This document shows, one piece after another, positions 35,201 through 47,110 of a DNA stretch of 64,000 bases. The notes beneath the pieces are model-generated. The model was not told the origin of the DNA. It worked only from the letters and a program-made list of their open reading frames with translations, and made no database searches. How positions within the stretch are numbered: position 1 is the first letter of the stretch; every line of letters starts with the position of its first letter. Position numbers and translations under genes: made by a program. The DNA comes from Terebella lapidaria (taxonomy: Eukaryota > Annelida > Polychaeta > Terebellida > Terebellidae): positions 10,823,001 through 10,887,000 of the forward strand of contig OX424563.1 in NCBI GenBank assembly GCA_949152475.1, written 5' to 3'.

Positions 35201-38200
35201 AACGAAGGGATAACTCCGAGAGTAACCGCGGAGCCATCTTCCTTCCAAAGAACTTTGGAAAAGTCAAGAGCATGAAGCTCACTTCTCCTCTTCCCCGAAG
35301 CTAAGGCCAGGAGGAACACGGTCTTGAACGTAAGGAACTTAAGCGACGCTCTCTCCAAGGGTTCAAACGGATCAGAGAGAAGACAATTTAGAACGAGCGA
35401 TAGATCCCAGGTCGGAACGGGATTCCTCAACTTGGGTCTCTCCACCACAAAACTATTCAACAAAGCGGACAAACTTGCATCCTGACCGAAATCAACCCCC
35501 GTTTTAGGTTTGATAGTTTTGGCAATCGCAGTCCTATAGCCTGCGAGCGTAGAGGGGGCTTTCCCCTCCTTGAACTTCTCAAGGAGAAACTCGGAAATCA
35601 CAGGAGCAGTGACCTTGAAAGGACTAACCTTCCGGCCACGGCACCAAGCACAGAATCTCGTCCACTTGGATTGGTAGACTGCCAAAGAAGATCGTCGATT
35701 AGTTCGGGCGATCCTAGCTGACACCTCTCTTGAAAAGCCCTTCTTTCGGTAACATCGCTCGACAAGAGCCACGCGTGTAGCTTGAGCGTGCCCGGGGCTT
35801 GATGAAAGCGATCTGACCGCGGCTGTTTTAACAGATCCGACCGGTCTGGTAGTGGAACTGGGCTGTCCACCAACAACTCCAGAAGGTCCGGGAACCACGA
35901 CTTCTGTGGAAGTTGTGGGGCAATGAGAATCATCCTGCTGCGATGAGCCTTGAACTTGGCTAGAACCTTGTCCAAGAGAATGGCAGGAGGAAAGGCATAA
36001 AGAAACATCCCGTCCCAATCCAGGGACATCGCGTCGACCGCCCATGCTTGATCGTCTGGGATCGGGGACACAAACGTCGGAAGCTTGGTATTCCACCTCG
36101 TGGCGAACAGATCCACTGCAGGCCTGTCCCACAGGTGACAGATCGCCCGGAATACTACCGGAGACAACGACCACTCCGTGGCCTGAATCTGGCCCCGACG
36201 AGACAAACGATCGGCCCACACATTCATATAACCGGGAATGTGCCGGGCCCTGAGCGTAATCCGGTGGTGGAAGCACCAGGTCAGCATCTCCACCGTCAAC
36301 AAACACAGGGACATGGACTTGGTCCCGCCCTGCTTGTTGACGTAAGCCACGACCGTTGAATTGTCCGTGGCGAGCAAAACCACCTGGTCTGAGAAGTGGT
36401 GCTCCCAATGCTGAAGCGCGAGAAACACTGCCCTCATCTCCAGCACATTGATATGGTCGTCCTGCTGTGACCGAGACCACCGACCCGAAATCTCTTGATC
36501 GTCCCAGTGAGCTCCCCATCCCTCCATACTGGCATCCGTAAAGAGATGCCTGGAGGGAGGAGGCGGACGGAATGGAGCGCCCCGAAACAAATTGGCCGGG
36601 TCCAACCACCATCGCAGGTCTCGAACGACCTGGTCTGACACGTGAACCAACTGGGCCATGTCCCCCGTTGCCTGCGACCAGTTGGCATGAAGCTGCAACT
36701 GGAGGGACCGCATATGCAAGCGACCTAGAGGCACCATCTTCTCGGTCGCCGCTAATGTACCGATCAGAGACTGCCAACGCGAGGCTGGCTGAGGAACCCT
36801 GGTTAAGAAACCGCGGGACTGCTCTGATAACTTTGACCGACGTTCCTCCGTCGGGATAACATAACCGGAGGTAGTCCGAAATCGATACCCCAAGAAAACG
36901 AAGTCTTGACGAGGAGATAAATCGGACTTTTTTTGATTGATTTTGAAGCCCATGGACTGACACAAATCCACAACCCACTGGGCCTGACGAAGCAAAGTTT
37001 GAGGGCACTGATGCCTGATCAACCAATCGTCGAGATACTGGTAGATCACAATGCCGTTCCGATGGGCCAACACCTGTAGCTCCCGAACGCACATCGTAAA
37101 GATCCAAGGGGCGGTGGACAGACCGAAAGGCAACGCCCGAAACTGCCACACCTGGCCCTGATAAAAGAACCTGAGGTATTTTCTGACGGACCTCCTCATA
37201 GGCACGTGAAAATAAGCATCCTTGAGGTCGATTGTCACGACCCAAGCCCCTAAGGGCATAGCCGACCTTACCACCTCCGCCGTCTCCATGGTGAAGGTGG
37301 GAATAAGCAGATAACGGTTGAGAGCGGAAAGATCTATCACCGGCCTCCAACCGCCCGAAGCCTTCGGAACTACAAACAGGATACTGTAAAACCCCGGGGA
37401 GCTGCCCGAAACTGGTTCTACCGCTCGCTTTTGAATCATGGCCGAAATCTCGTCTATCAGCGCCTGACGCCTTTCCGGGTCGTGAGGCAACGAAAAAACC
37501 CTTGGAGTGAGCGTCAACGGAGGAAACTGTTCGAACCGTAGACCGAACCCCCGACGCAAGGTGGAGACGATCCAAGGACTGGCTCCTAGGTCTCGCCAAC
37601 GAGGCCAGAAACTGCTTAGTCGCGCGCCGACAGGCTCGTTTATATCTAAGATATTTACTGGAGCGAGTGGACTTGGAGACTCGACCAGACGTGGGGGTTC
37701 CACGAGAGAGGAAGAGGGTATTACCTGACTTCTTCGCCCCTGCAGGCTTTGCCGGGCTGGCTGGACGTCCTCGGCCTCGACCACCACGTCCACGCTGGCC
37801 CCCTCGCTGACCGCCGGCAGGGGCCCCTCGAAAGGGACGATCGAGGGCCCTGCCCCTACCGCGACCTGCCGCAGAGGACCCAGCACCAGAGGAAGCTGTC
37901 TGCTGCTGCTGCTGAGGGCGCTTACGCTGCTGCTGCTGCTGCTGGAGAAGCATACGGGACCATCTCTCCATGGCCTTGGACTGCATAAGGGAAGCATCCG
38001 TGGACGCCTTGGCCCGCTCCCGCTCCTCCTGACGTGACTTCAACGCATCCACCTCCAGGTGAGCGTCCACAGGAAACAGGAACGGCGAAACAGGCCCAGA
38101 CTCCGGGAGCACCGGGTGACATCGGAGCTTCGACAACAGCTGCTCGGGAATCTTCAGATCCAAACGCTGGATAACAGAATCCCTACGCCATAGCTCTGAC

Positions 38201-41200
38201 GTCCACCACGCCGCGCAATCCAGAGAAACCTTGTCCGCTACCGCCTTGCCCAGCGACTGCAAGAGCCCGACAGATCCGTGAAGCACATCTGCCAGCTCCG
38301 AGCGATCGAGATTTTCATTGTCCATGACCTGATCGTAGCACGAGGTCGTAGCCAGTGTGAGCGCATGAACCAACCAGTCCATAGAAGAATCCACAGCCAC
38401 GCCCAAGCGCAAGGCAGCCTGGAAATCCGACAGCTGATTCCACGGCAGTGAAACGGTCTTGGGCACCGAGAAAATCTCCTGTTCTTGCAACTTGGAAGGC
38501 TCCGAATCCAGAACAGAGGACGTGTAAAAATCCTGGATCTTGGGCCTCACGGGCAAGACTCCGAGCTGGGCACGGCCACGCTTGACCGTGTCGTCCACCC
38601 TAGCTGCCAAAGTGTTGCGAACTCCAGGCGCTACTGGGAAACGAAGAGAGTCACGCGGAACCTTGGGCTGTTGGAGATCCCGCTCCGTAAAGGAACGAGC
38701 CCGCTTCGCTGGAGGTGGAGACACAGATGCCAGCTCTGGCCACTCCTCACCGGTAAGCCTGCGGACATAATCCAGTTTATCAGCCCACGGCCTCTTAAAT
38801 GGATTATTAGGCTCATCCTCGTCCTGGGAGCCAAGATCCTCCTCCCGAAGCCTCTTAGGACGAACCAAACCCGACGGGCCTGGTAAGGGCACAATGCCTT
38901 CTTCCCGAGATCGGTAGGGTACATCCATAGAGGACTCCACGGAGGGAGACACCGCCGGAGGCTGAAGGCGCTGAACATCCGGAACCTGACGTGCCAGGAA
39001 AGTATCCAGCCTGCCCAAAAACTCCGACCTCATGACCTGCATCTCGGCTTGAAACTCACCCCGAGACAAGAAATGAGAGGAGACCCCCGGAATCGTGCTC
39101 AAGGGAGTGCGGAAAGGAGCCGTAGCTGCCGACAAACCGGAGACGGAGGCCGAAGGAGACGACGAAGTAACCGCCACAGAGGTAGTAGCCGGCGTAGCCT
39201 GCACGGAAACCACCGGCAGAGTAGACGCAGACCCCTGAGAGTCCAGCTGAGCTGACGTAGCAGGAGGGTCGGAAACATCAGGAAGGAGAGGAGACGACGG
39301 CACCTCAGCACCCTCGAAATCTTCCGCAATCTGCGGGAAAAAACTCACATTAGAATCAAAAGATACAGACTTCCGACGAGACAATTTCACGGAAGTAGTA
39401 ACGCGAGTCTGAAACTGACTCCGCGAATGCCGTTGGTTAACTACAACCCTGGGAGACAGAGGATAGCCAGGTCTAAAACCTGAATCCGTCAGTGAGCCCC
39501 GTTGGGAAGACGGCCCTTGGAATCCACACCCCAACTGAGGTGAGAATTCAGGCCTACACGGGTTCCCGGGAACCGTACTACGGCTCCCGGGAACCGGCTC
39601 CCGGGACCCGGGAACCGTGGCCACTGGACCAATCAAGGTGGTGACAGCCGAAACTGCCACACCCGGATTGGATTGTGGCACACCCATGGCAGGAAACTGG
39701 CCCCCGGGGTCCTCGGAACCCGGGGCGCCAGATGCCTGCAGTTCACAAATTGAGACGTTAACGGAATTGAACCAACGGGTAGTGGACACCGAAGGCCGCA
39801 TCCGAACGGAGCTCAATGCCAGATAACCGGGGTCTATGGGCATGTTTCGGCCCCTCGCCCGGCTACCCTCAGGCGGAACAGGGTTAGAGTTAACCAATGT
39901 CATACGCGCAGTATGAATTGAAGAACTCGCGGTACTACCAAGATAGTACTGGTTCCCGGGATCCAGCAAGCTGGGTCCCGGGAACCCAGGAAGACTGAAA
40001 GAAGAACATAAATCATTACTCACAGCAGAAATCAACCGCAGTAAAGACAAATCCTGCTCCTCACGCTTCTGTACGGCTTGCTTGTGTCTAGACCTAGCGC
40101 TAGAGCTAGCCGAGGGACTAGGATGGGGCGGGAGAGGTTTACTCAACCTTTCTTGTTGAACAGCTCTAAGTCCGCGTAGATACTCAGACCAGTCGTCAAC
40201 AGACCAACTCCCACACAGACCACAACAAGCTGTCGGACGACACATCGATCTGCACATCCAGCAGCTAACGTGCAGCTCCCATTTGGGCAGGAACTGCTTG
40301 CAACCCGCGCACTTCATCTGGAAAAATTCCATAATGAACAAAGGGGGCAGGCGATAATGGAGGAAACTAAGTAACACTCGAGGAAATTACCAGTTCCTCG
40401 CCAAAAACTGAACTAAACTACTCTAAATCTACAGTAGCTGAATGAAGTACACTAGTTAGTGACGAAATCCGTAGGAAAAACGATCGTATTCCAACGAGAT
40501 TGAGTGAAAACTCCAAAATGAAAGCCTTAGTAAGATCCTTTGAACTGGCGCCAAAACCAGGGACAAAGGTAATGGCGGTTCCGGTGGAACAGCTTCGTCA
40601 AGAAAGATTTCTCAGTGACCACTGACACAGTCAAGTTTCGTCAAGAAACTTTTATGAATGACTGTTGACTGAGGGGCATAGAACGACCAGTTTAAGAGAG
40701 TTTGCCATTAAAAAATTTAATGGCACGATTTCCCTCTTATTTGAAAGCCAAGTAAGATTACCCAAAGTGTTTATTATAGAGGTCAAAGTGTGGACATAAA
40801 TATTATTTTTCAGCTCTATTATTTTCCATTTTATCTAGTATCAACATTACACTTAACATTATGCAGTAATGTTGTACAGTGGTCCCCCTCAGATAAGACC
40901 TACCCTTCTGCCACAAAATTGAGGTCTTATCTAAGGGGTTATCTTATTAGAGGAGTTCATTTACATGTTAAAATCATCCTAGCGCCACAAGAAAAAGTCT
41001 TTACAGAGGGGGAAGTCTTTATTCAGGGGGGTCTTATCTGAGGGGGACCACTGTACATGTAAAAGATGTGAATAATGTTGTGAAAGCAATGCAAATGAAT
41101 TCCTATTTCTCAATTGGGGCTATCGATAAACATTTACCTGATATTTCTGCTCAAGTTGCTGTTTGATTGCAAGAACATCTGACTGGGAATATTTTGGCAC

Positions 41201-43745
41201 ATTGACTCCTTCCAAAGAATCCGTGGAGGTCATCATTTCATCACCTGGTTTGTTTGGCGAGTTACGTCGACCCTGGAAATCACAATTTATTGAAGACTGA
41301 AGACCATGGGAAATATTTTTGCGACTTCTTGGATTAAATTTACACGAGTATTTTGGCGGAACCTTGTCAATTTGTAAACAAGAAAAGAACATTGGAATGA
41401 TTTCAGTGACCTACCTCAAGAGAACTATCAATTCGCAGCACCTCCTCATGATCAAATCTCAGCGGGCTCTCCGGTCGGCCCGTGTCCTGCGTGTTCCAGT
41501 TGAGACACTCGACGGAATCCTGAGCGAAGACGGCCGAGTCGCCCTCCAGCTCCGAGTAATCCTTGATCGTATCCAGCCAGGACGTCGTCATCAACGGCTT
41601 GATCGTCTGCTCGCGGCTCATCGTCATCTCACTTGAGCCTATCAGCTGTTGTCGGAACAGTGGATTGAAGAAGGTTAACGAGAGATGAAGGTATTTTGGC
41701 TAATTGCCAATATTACTGTGCAAAAAGTTGAACGCTGTGAAACGAGTTCTAGTATATGGAGTAATGGCAACTAGCTCTTCCGCATATGAAATGTAATGAA
41801 TATGCAGCTGGGAATAAACTGTATGAGAGATATGACAGGTATACACTGACATCTGGGTTGCTCTGTGGGGTGCCGACAAACAGCCTGTCGACCTCAGCGG
41901 GATCCCGTCCCTGGACGTCGGGAGTGAACTCTGTCGGCTCAGAAGGCAGACTGTCAGCAGTCAGCTTGTCCTGCTTGCCTGGCATACCACTGTAGACAGA
42001 CATAATCGGGATTTTCAATTTTATTGTGCTGCGAATGAGACCGGACAAAATTGTTAGGAACTCCTAGAAAACTATACATGTATGGGAACGTGCATGTTAA
42101 TGTCGTAATTACGTTGTCAGTCTCATCCTAAATACAGATATCTAGGGGTCTTGTTACGAAAAAGACCTGACAACTAATGTACTATTGATAGTGTTGATGA
42201 AGTTTTGTACACCTTCTCATACCCATATCAGCATCTACGAGTGCCTAATGTTTTGCCTGTACAATACTCGGTACTCACGATGTGTTGGCAGCTGCAGCTG
42301 GAATATCTTCAGGTTTTGCTGCTTTAAAAAATTGAGATTTCAAATGTACATCAACACTTTTAATCATCAAAGGCAATGAGATTCTTGAACCTCATCATCA
42401 GATGACTGACAATCATTTATTGGTACACCAATTCATGGATAGTTGTTACACATTAGAATGAAGTAGTATTCCATGAACAAATTTTAATATCATCAGCAGT
42501 CAACACCAAGCGAGTTGCAATATATTTACCAGGGCTTTGAACTTTTACAGGAGATCCATATTTGATATAGAGTGACTGACGCTGTGCACCAGGCGATTCC
42601 TTCAACTGAAACAATAATTATTAATAACATGACATGTAACAAAGTAATACATACATGTAATCCAAAAAATTGTCACAGCATTACAAGACAGGTAAATGTC
42701 ATCCAAACTAAAGAAATTCCAAGGTGTTTTGATGTTATTCTCATAACAGTCCTACCTCCGCTTCATTCACTGCGGCGAATTTTTCTAAAACATCCCAATT
42801 GGCAGGATCACTAAAGGCTGCAATATCCACCAAAATGTATACATTACTGCAGGAATAACAGTAAAATAGGAAAACTTGATACAGTTATTCTGAAACTAAA
42901 TTGTTTCAAAATGTGTGACATACATGTACCTTCAATAGCAGATTTCCTGTGTTCTTGTTTTGATGGTGAATCTGTTGCAATTGATGCTGATTTTTGCTTT
43001 CTGGGTAAATTTTGGCCTGAGCCAGCCGGTGATGAACTTCTTCTGGTACTGCAATGTATTATTGTATATCAACACAAACGAGCAAAATTGCTATGGACCT
43101 TTCAAGGATTTTGTCATTTTCTACAATTTTGATGAACATTCTGCATTTTGATAAAGTTAAACAACTTGAATGAGGCATGCACAAAACATTAGTCATTATT
43201 ATAGTCATTATTAAATAGATGACATCAATAGGTTCAGTATAATCACAAACAAATGTTATACGTAGTGATTGGGCAGTTGTGGACTGAAAAACTTATGTAT
43301 TGTATGTGTATTGAAACTCCAGTGCTCTAATGTCCTATGTATGTGATATTCGTAGTGAAGAAGCTTACTTGGATGATGTCTCCCTCATGTCAGATTTCTG
43401 CTGGCGCTTGTTTCGCCGAAGTTTAATCTCGGAAGCATCTGATGCTGTTCGCTGGGGATCGAGGTTTTGATTGATGTCGCCTGGGTCATCCGGTAGCGGC
43501 ACAGAGGGAAGTGAGCATGTTGATGCCCGTTTGTTTTTAGTGTATGTTCTATCATCGATGCGTTTTGTGGATTCGGTTGCGGTGTCATCAGACTGTTTGG
43601 AATGTGATGTGCTTTCCGATGATGGGAGATCATCTGACAGTGAGTTCGGTCGACGATTTCGTCTCTGTGGCTTCCTAAGTTGGGCTGTGGTTCCCTTTTG
43701 AGTGGCAGAGTCACAGGGGTTGGTGTTTTCATCATAATCAGCCAT
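32237..43745 (-). CDS. TACC: Transforming acidic coiled-coil (TACC) family protein, 14 coding exons
   Basis: Exons (minus): 43369-43745, 42930-43048, 42756-42817, 42530-42605, 42279-42321, 41851-41989, 41415-41645, 41138-41272, 33765-33901, 33323-33363, 33000-33160, 32801-32907, 32525-32645, 32237-32299; 1812 nt, 603 residues. The N-terminal two thirds is Ser/Asp/basic and probably disordered. The last ~200 residues are a parallel coiled coil, the TACC domain: VVAEYEQTMTQLI, AFSDLHRRFEKSKAAIEAFK, NEGTFKKCLDDLQQKV, YLALKNHAEEKLEQ, and the end VKENKELTAICDELINKV. In characterised animals TACC binds ch-TOG/XMAP215 and acts with Aurora A at centrosomes and spindle microtubules. It appears to be a single-copy invertebrate form; which vertebrate paralogue it resembles cannot be decided. 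A DIRS element lies 11 bases upstream of the acceptor at 33902. A 5' UTR acceptor is likely just upstream of the start. Confidence 0.93.
32400..32520. repeat. Short minisatellite with DR1-like nuclear-receptor motifs
   Basis: A unit reading TGACCTTTGACCTACATACA repeats about twice beside a TACC splice donor. Read on the minus strand it contains AGGTCAAAGGTCA and GGGTCAAAGGTCA, direct repeats spaced by one base. Confidence 0.6.
33954..34168. repeat. Left inverted terminal repeat of DIRS element B
   Basis: This is the reverse complement of 40569-40783 over about 215 bases, with no difference seen by eye. Confidence 0.93.
34216..34317. repeat. Internal complementary region of DIRS element B
   Basis: It reads as the reverse complement of the element's left end (from 33913), directly followed by that of its right end (to 40802). 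The join inside it, AAAACTTCC|TATTTATGTCC, marks both termini. Confidence 0.9.
34708..35775 (-). CDS. DIRS element B tyrosine recombinase region
   Basis: This is the C-terminal ~355 residues of the 1889-codon frame, from about YRKKGFSREVSARIARTNRR. Landmarks are the Arg in LALASGKRRSEL, H-x-x-R in KAHDVRA, and the Tyr in TFVSFYCREL. Its role is presumed insertion of a circular DNA copy. Confidence 0.87.
   Translation of the reverse strand, partial: RVALVERCYRKKGFSREVSARIARTNRRSSLAVYQSKWTRFCAWCRGRKVSPFKVTAPVISEFLLEKFKEGKAPSTLAGYRTAIAKTIKPKTGVDFGQDASLSALLNSFVVERPKLRNPVPTWDLSLVLNCLLSDPFEPLERASLKFLTFKTVFLLALASGKRRSELHALDFSKVLWKEDGSAVTLGVIPSFLAKTQLAHTPSMSFSIPSLTSSLGPGLEEDAKLCPVRALRIYVDRTRELHVGKRLLFVAFKKKFSKDIRPATISSWVKKCVLFCYEKSKTKTSGSFRVKAHDVRALASSLAFMNNVALSDVMQVCTWASNNTFVSFYCRELTWQDDSGYRLGPVVAAQHKVHL
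35598..37997 (-). CDS. DIRS element B reverse transcriptase, RNase H and methyltransferase-like domain
   Basis: This is a 799-codon frame. RT begins near residue 190 (SGGWRPVIDLSALNRYL) with palm motif YLDDW near 318. RNase H blocks are FTDAS near 485 and ATDNSTVVAYVNKQGG. A Dam-like block follows (DLFATRW near 626, YAFPP near 668). The whole frame lies within the longer gag/recombinase frame, read in another phase. Confidence 0.9.
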   Translation of the reverse strand: MLPLCSPRPWRDGPVCFSSSSSSSVSALSSSSRQLPLVLGPLRQVAVGAGPSIVPFEGPLPAVSEGASVDVVVEAEDVQPARQSLQGRRSQVIPSSSLVEPPRLVESPSPLAPVNILDINEPVGARLSSFWPRWRDLGASPWIVSTLRRGFGLRFEQFPPLTLTPRVFSLPHDPERRQALIDEISAMIQKRAVEPVSGSSPGFYSILFVVPKASGGWRPVIDLSALNRYLLIPTFTMETAEVVRSAMPLGAWVVTIDLKDAYFHVPMRRSVRKYLRFFYQGQVWQFRALPFGLSTAPWIFTMCVRELQVLAHRNGIVIYQYLDDWLIRHQCPQTLLRQAQWVVDLCQSMGFKINQKKSDLSPRQDFVFLGYRFRTTSGYVIPTEERRSKLSEQSRGFLTRVPQPASRWQSLIGTLAATEKMVPLGRLHMRSLQLQLHANWSQATGDMAQLVHVSDQVVRDLRWWLDPANLFRGAPFRPPPPSRHLFTDASMEGWGAHWDDQEISGRWSRSQQDDHINVLEMRAVFLALQHWEHHFSDQVVLLATDNSTVVAYVNKQGGTKSMSLCLLTVEMLTWCFHHRITLRARHIPGYMNVWADRLSRRGQIQATEWSLSPVVFRAICHLWDRPAVDLFATRWNTKLPTFVSPIPDDQAWAVDAMSLDWDGMFLYAFPPAILLDKVLAKFKAHRSRMILIAPQLPQKSWFPDLLELLVDSPVPLPDRSDLLKQPRSDRFHQAPGTLKLHAWLLSSDVTERRAFQERCQLGSPELIDDLLWQSTNPSGRDSVLGAVAGRLVLSRSLLL
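37800..40377 (-). CDS. DIRS element B gag-like region
   Basis: This is the first ~860 codons of the 1889-codon frame. A Cys-rich N-terminal cluster (CAGCKQFLPKW, CWMCRSMC, CCGLCGSW) could bind zinc. A long Ser/Pro-rich middle follows, with a helical-looking segment near residues 650-760. Then come a poly-Gln stretch and an RGG-rich tail (GRGGRGRGRP) typical of RNA binding. The poly-Gln tract matches the CTG-rich DNA at 37900-37950. Confidence 0.75.
40569..40783. repeat. Right inverted terminal repeat of DIRS element B
   Basis: This pairs with 33954-34168. The outer extension 40784-40802 is present in the internal complementary region. Confidence 0.93.
40877..41053. mobile_element. 177-bp Tc1/mariner-like MITE, copy 1
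   Basis: Terminal inverted repeats begin CAGTGGTCCCCCTCAGATAA, flanked by TA on both sides. It differs at about one position from the copy at 56881-57057. It lies in a TACC intron 74 bases from the right end of DIRS element B. Confidence 0.85.
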
Positions 43746-46700
43746 AATTTGGAGCAACAATATTCACTGGTAGGGTAATTGAATCAGCAGTCTGATGACA
43801 CTTTTTGACGAATTTGTTGTTATGCCAATATCGAGATGTTTTTGTTCATCATGTCTAGATGTGTTCAATTTCACTTCACATTATTTAAATGTGAAGGTTA
43901 CAGTCTTCCGCATCATACAGGATAATACATCTGAAAGAAAAGTTGAGTAATTTTGGATTGAAAAATACAAATCCAACATGAATAGAAATTTTGTGTTCTG
44001 AGAGAAACAGATATTGTTTCGAATGCCAGGTTCGTGTGAATTAATTGTCACATATACTAATCAACTGAACAGCCACACCAAGGTATTTGACTGGTCCAAA
44101 GGCTAAAACCGAAGTAAACGATTTCTGAAAACGGAGTAGATCTACAGTAGTCTGTAGTAAATACTAACTGCGGCAAGCACATTTGTGTATACCGGTTTAC
44201 TAGATATACTTGGCCTTTTTTAAACAATGATTATAATTTTTAGAAAATTCGTAATTATGAGACCAACTGAAATTTGATTTGATATATTTGGCAACCAACT
44301 GCACAAAACACACCCACACAGTCGGATAAATTCTGTAAATTCACCGCCCACACTGAACCCCCCCCCCCCCCCCCCTCCCACACACACACACACACACGAG
44401 AACACCAGATCGTTCCATTTCACGCCCCCTAAGTCGCCCATTCCTGCCGTCCCAGATCCGTCCCTGCGTAATACATTTCTCACCAAATTACTGACTTCTA
44501 TCTTCAGAACTGAAATGGCATAGAGTCAGTGAAGTGACATGCTGAGTGGTTAATCTGATTACTGTTTAATTAAAATCTCCAGGCTAGTCAGATTAGCAGC
44601 TGCACTGCAGTACTGCTGTAGCTGAGACTGAGTGGCCTCACTGCCACCCAGTCCCAGGCTCGTAACTTAAGCCTTACTACCAAAACTTGACAAGTAAAGT
44701 GCGCCCAAAACAGTGTATGAGCTTCGGTAATCGGTACCATGAGTAGCCTAAACATAGATTCAGTTACTGTATTGTATACTTTTCAACAAATCGTGTATAA
44801 TATATACAATCACACGTACATATCAGGAGTTTTATCAGTTGATAATGACATGCAAACTTAGCGGGCGATAATATGAGAAGTTACAAAGCTGATAAGTTTA
44901 TGTTTAGACTGTTCCACTGGTCCTATGAAAAGTATGATTTTATACCCTCGCCTGTGAGAGTGTAGTTACCATAGCTTTGTTCTTCGTTGGGCGACCGTGA
45001 TATCTGGCCGTAACTTCTGTGCAGACAGCAACTCCAATTTATCGTCAATGGAAGCAAAGACCCTCTACTTTGATGGAAGATCAAACAAAGAAATTCCATA
45101 CCAAGAAAACAGTCCGTCACCACGGGAATACGTCAAGGGCACATTACGGTAACTCGCTCAGCCAATCAGCGAGCGTTCACCTCACTGAGGCAATTTAAAG
45201 TCATAGTAGCAAGGTACCATTATATGGTTTTATTCCTGTTCAGATAAAGGCATTGTGGACATTTGGTGATAAAAAAGATGTTCGCGTTAATTGGTAATTA
45301 ATAACAGCGACATATAATCGATTATATTGAGCCAGTATTGCAATCGCCTTCTCATGCCGATGAAAAAAATAGCTTCGGCAGTTTCCGTAATCGTGACGTC
45401 AGTTGAGGCAAAATGTGCTTTGATGGCTGGCCAAAAACGTAAAACACGTAATTTGGGCGGTCAGCTCAAAGATAGAAAACCACTCCAAAATGCATGAGAT
45501 TCAAAAGAAAACTCATGAAAACCAACAAATACTGGACATCTTGCAGTTCAACATACCTCCCTTCTGGGAGAATGAATAGTACTGATTCTAAATATCAAGA
45601 CAAGAAATGCCGTATTCCAACCATCTCACCCGTTTACTTGAATTGTCAAACATACACAACGAGAATGAATATGCGACATGCAGTTTACCTTGCTGGCTAC
45701 ATGTACTTTCAGTACTGCCTCAAATGACGTCACAAACCACGTGACCCATACTAAAATCGTGATCAAAATCTTCGGCAATTTACGGAAGGAGTGCCTATTT
45801 GATTCAATATCTCGAAACCCATTGATTGTATTTGTAAAATTCGTTCGAATTTACAGATAACTATTCATAATGGACTAAATGAAAAGCACTTTCATCGGCA
45901 TGCTACTAGGTCTTTAAAAGGAAACTATTGTGAAACATCAACTCATATATTGTTTTATGCCAGATTTGCGAACGAGTGCGTACTTATCTGAAAGAATTCA
46001 CTGCTGGGAAATGATGACTCAGTTTTGAAGACAGTATCTCGTTAGCGTTCTTCACAGGAGCTGGGGGAGCAATGGGGTTTTGGCATTTTCACCCCGGGTC
46101 CATTCAACGCCGAATAGCAAAAAATCCCATGTGTCGTCAAATATATTTATGCTTATCACGCGATGTCCACTACGTCAATTGATAAAACTAGCATAGTGGT
46201 TAGGCTGGGATTTTTTTTTAGAAAGGTGCTATGGACCACCAAAGTAAGACCATTTAACATTGAGTTGAATGACCAATTCAATTACCATAATATGCCCTTA
46301 AACACTAGGTATCACCATGCACTTGGGTTTGTCCTCACTTTTGGGATTACCTGCGCTGAGCTGGCTACCTTTGTGTGGAATATATTTGGTTAAACCAAAT
46401 AAAATCTTTGGTTCAACCCAGTGTCGGGGTCCATTATTATATACATGTAACTTTATAAAAAGCTTATAAACATGGTAAAACCTAGGCCTAGGTCTCTGAT
46501 TTATATCTATGAGGTATATTTATATCTATGAGGTGCTAGTTTAACAGTACAAACCTCGTATCATATTCCTGCTATTGCTCATACATTTTTCTGATTCGTA
46601 ATGCTGATCGTATCCTATTTGTTCTTAATCAATTTGATAATTTGACTGCATATAGATTATTGATCTATTAATATTTTGTTTCATAGTTTCACGTAGATTA

Positions 46701-47110
46701 TAAAATTAATTTTCTTAGGCCTTATGCTGTAATATATGTGATGCATTCCAAAAAAAAAAAAAAATCTTTAAACCATCAACTTAGAAATCTAAAAGTGACA
46801 CCAGTGGAAATGTACTAGTTTAGACGTACGCCAAGCTATGTTATATTTGAAACAAATGTCATGGTATGGATACGATTGAATGATTCGTTTAGAGCTTATT
46901 TCTATACATGTTCATATATTTCAGAATTATTTGGCCTAAATACTCGTTTACCGTGACATCAGGTAGATGAAATGTGCACTGACATGGAACCTAAAAGTGA
47001 ATAATTTTTTATACTTACGCTATAAACTGATAAATCACCTACGAAAACAGCTGTAGCCAAACAAATGGTCACATGGGTCAACCAGAGCCGTCGGGCGTGG
47101 GTGAGGGTCC
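43746..47110. other. Region upstream of TACC, no gene recognised
   Basis: It probably includes TACC 5' UTR and promoter. A CCAAT-type motif (minus GATTGGCT) lies near 45163, and TGACGTCA-like sequence near 45394. A C run and CA repeat lie at about 44357-44397. No convincing coding sequence was seen. Confidence 0.4.

Larger units (their letters stand above)
33913..40802 (-). mobile_element. DIRS-type tyrosine-recombinase retrotransposon, element B, looks whole
   Basis: A 6.9-kb element in the TACC intron between exons 8 and 9, in the same orientation as the gene. ITRs of about 215 bp (33954-34168, 40569-40783) are identical by eye. The internal complementary region is at 34216-34317. Gag-like, RT/RNase H/methyltransferase-like and recombinase domains are all present, but gag and recombinase lie in one continuous open frame that spans the RT frame. 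There is no target-site duplication. It belongs to a different subfamily from element A: the ITRs are unrelated and the proteins align only in motifs. It looks whole and recent. Confidence 0.93.
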
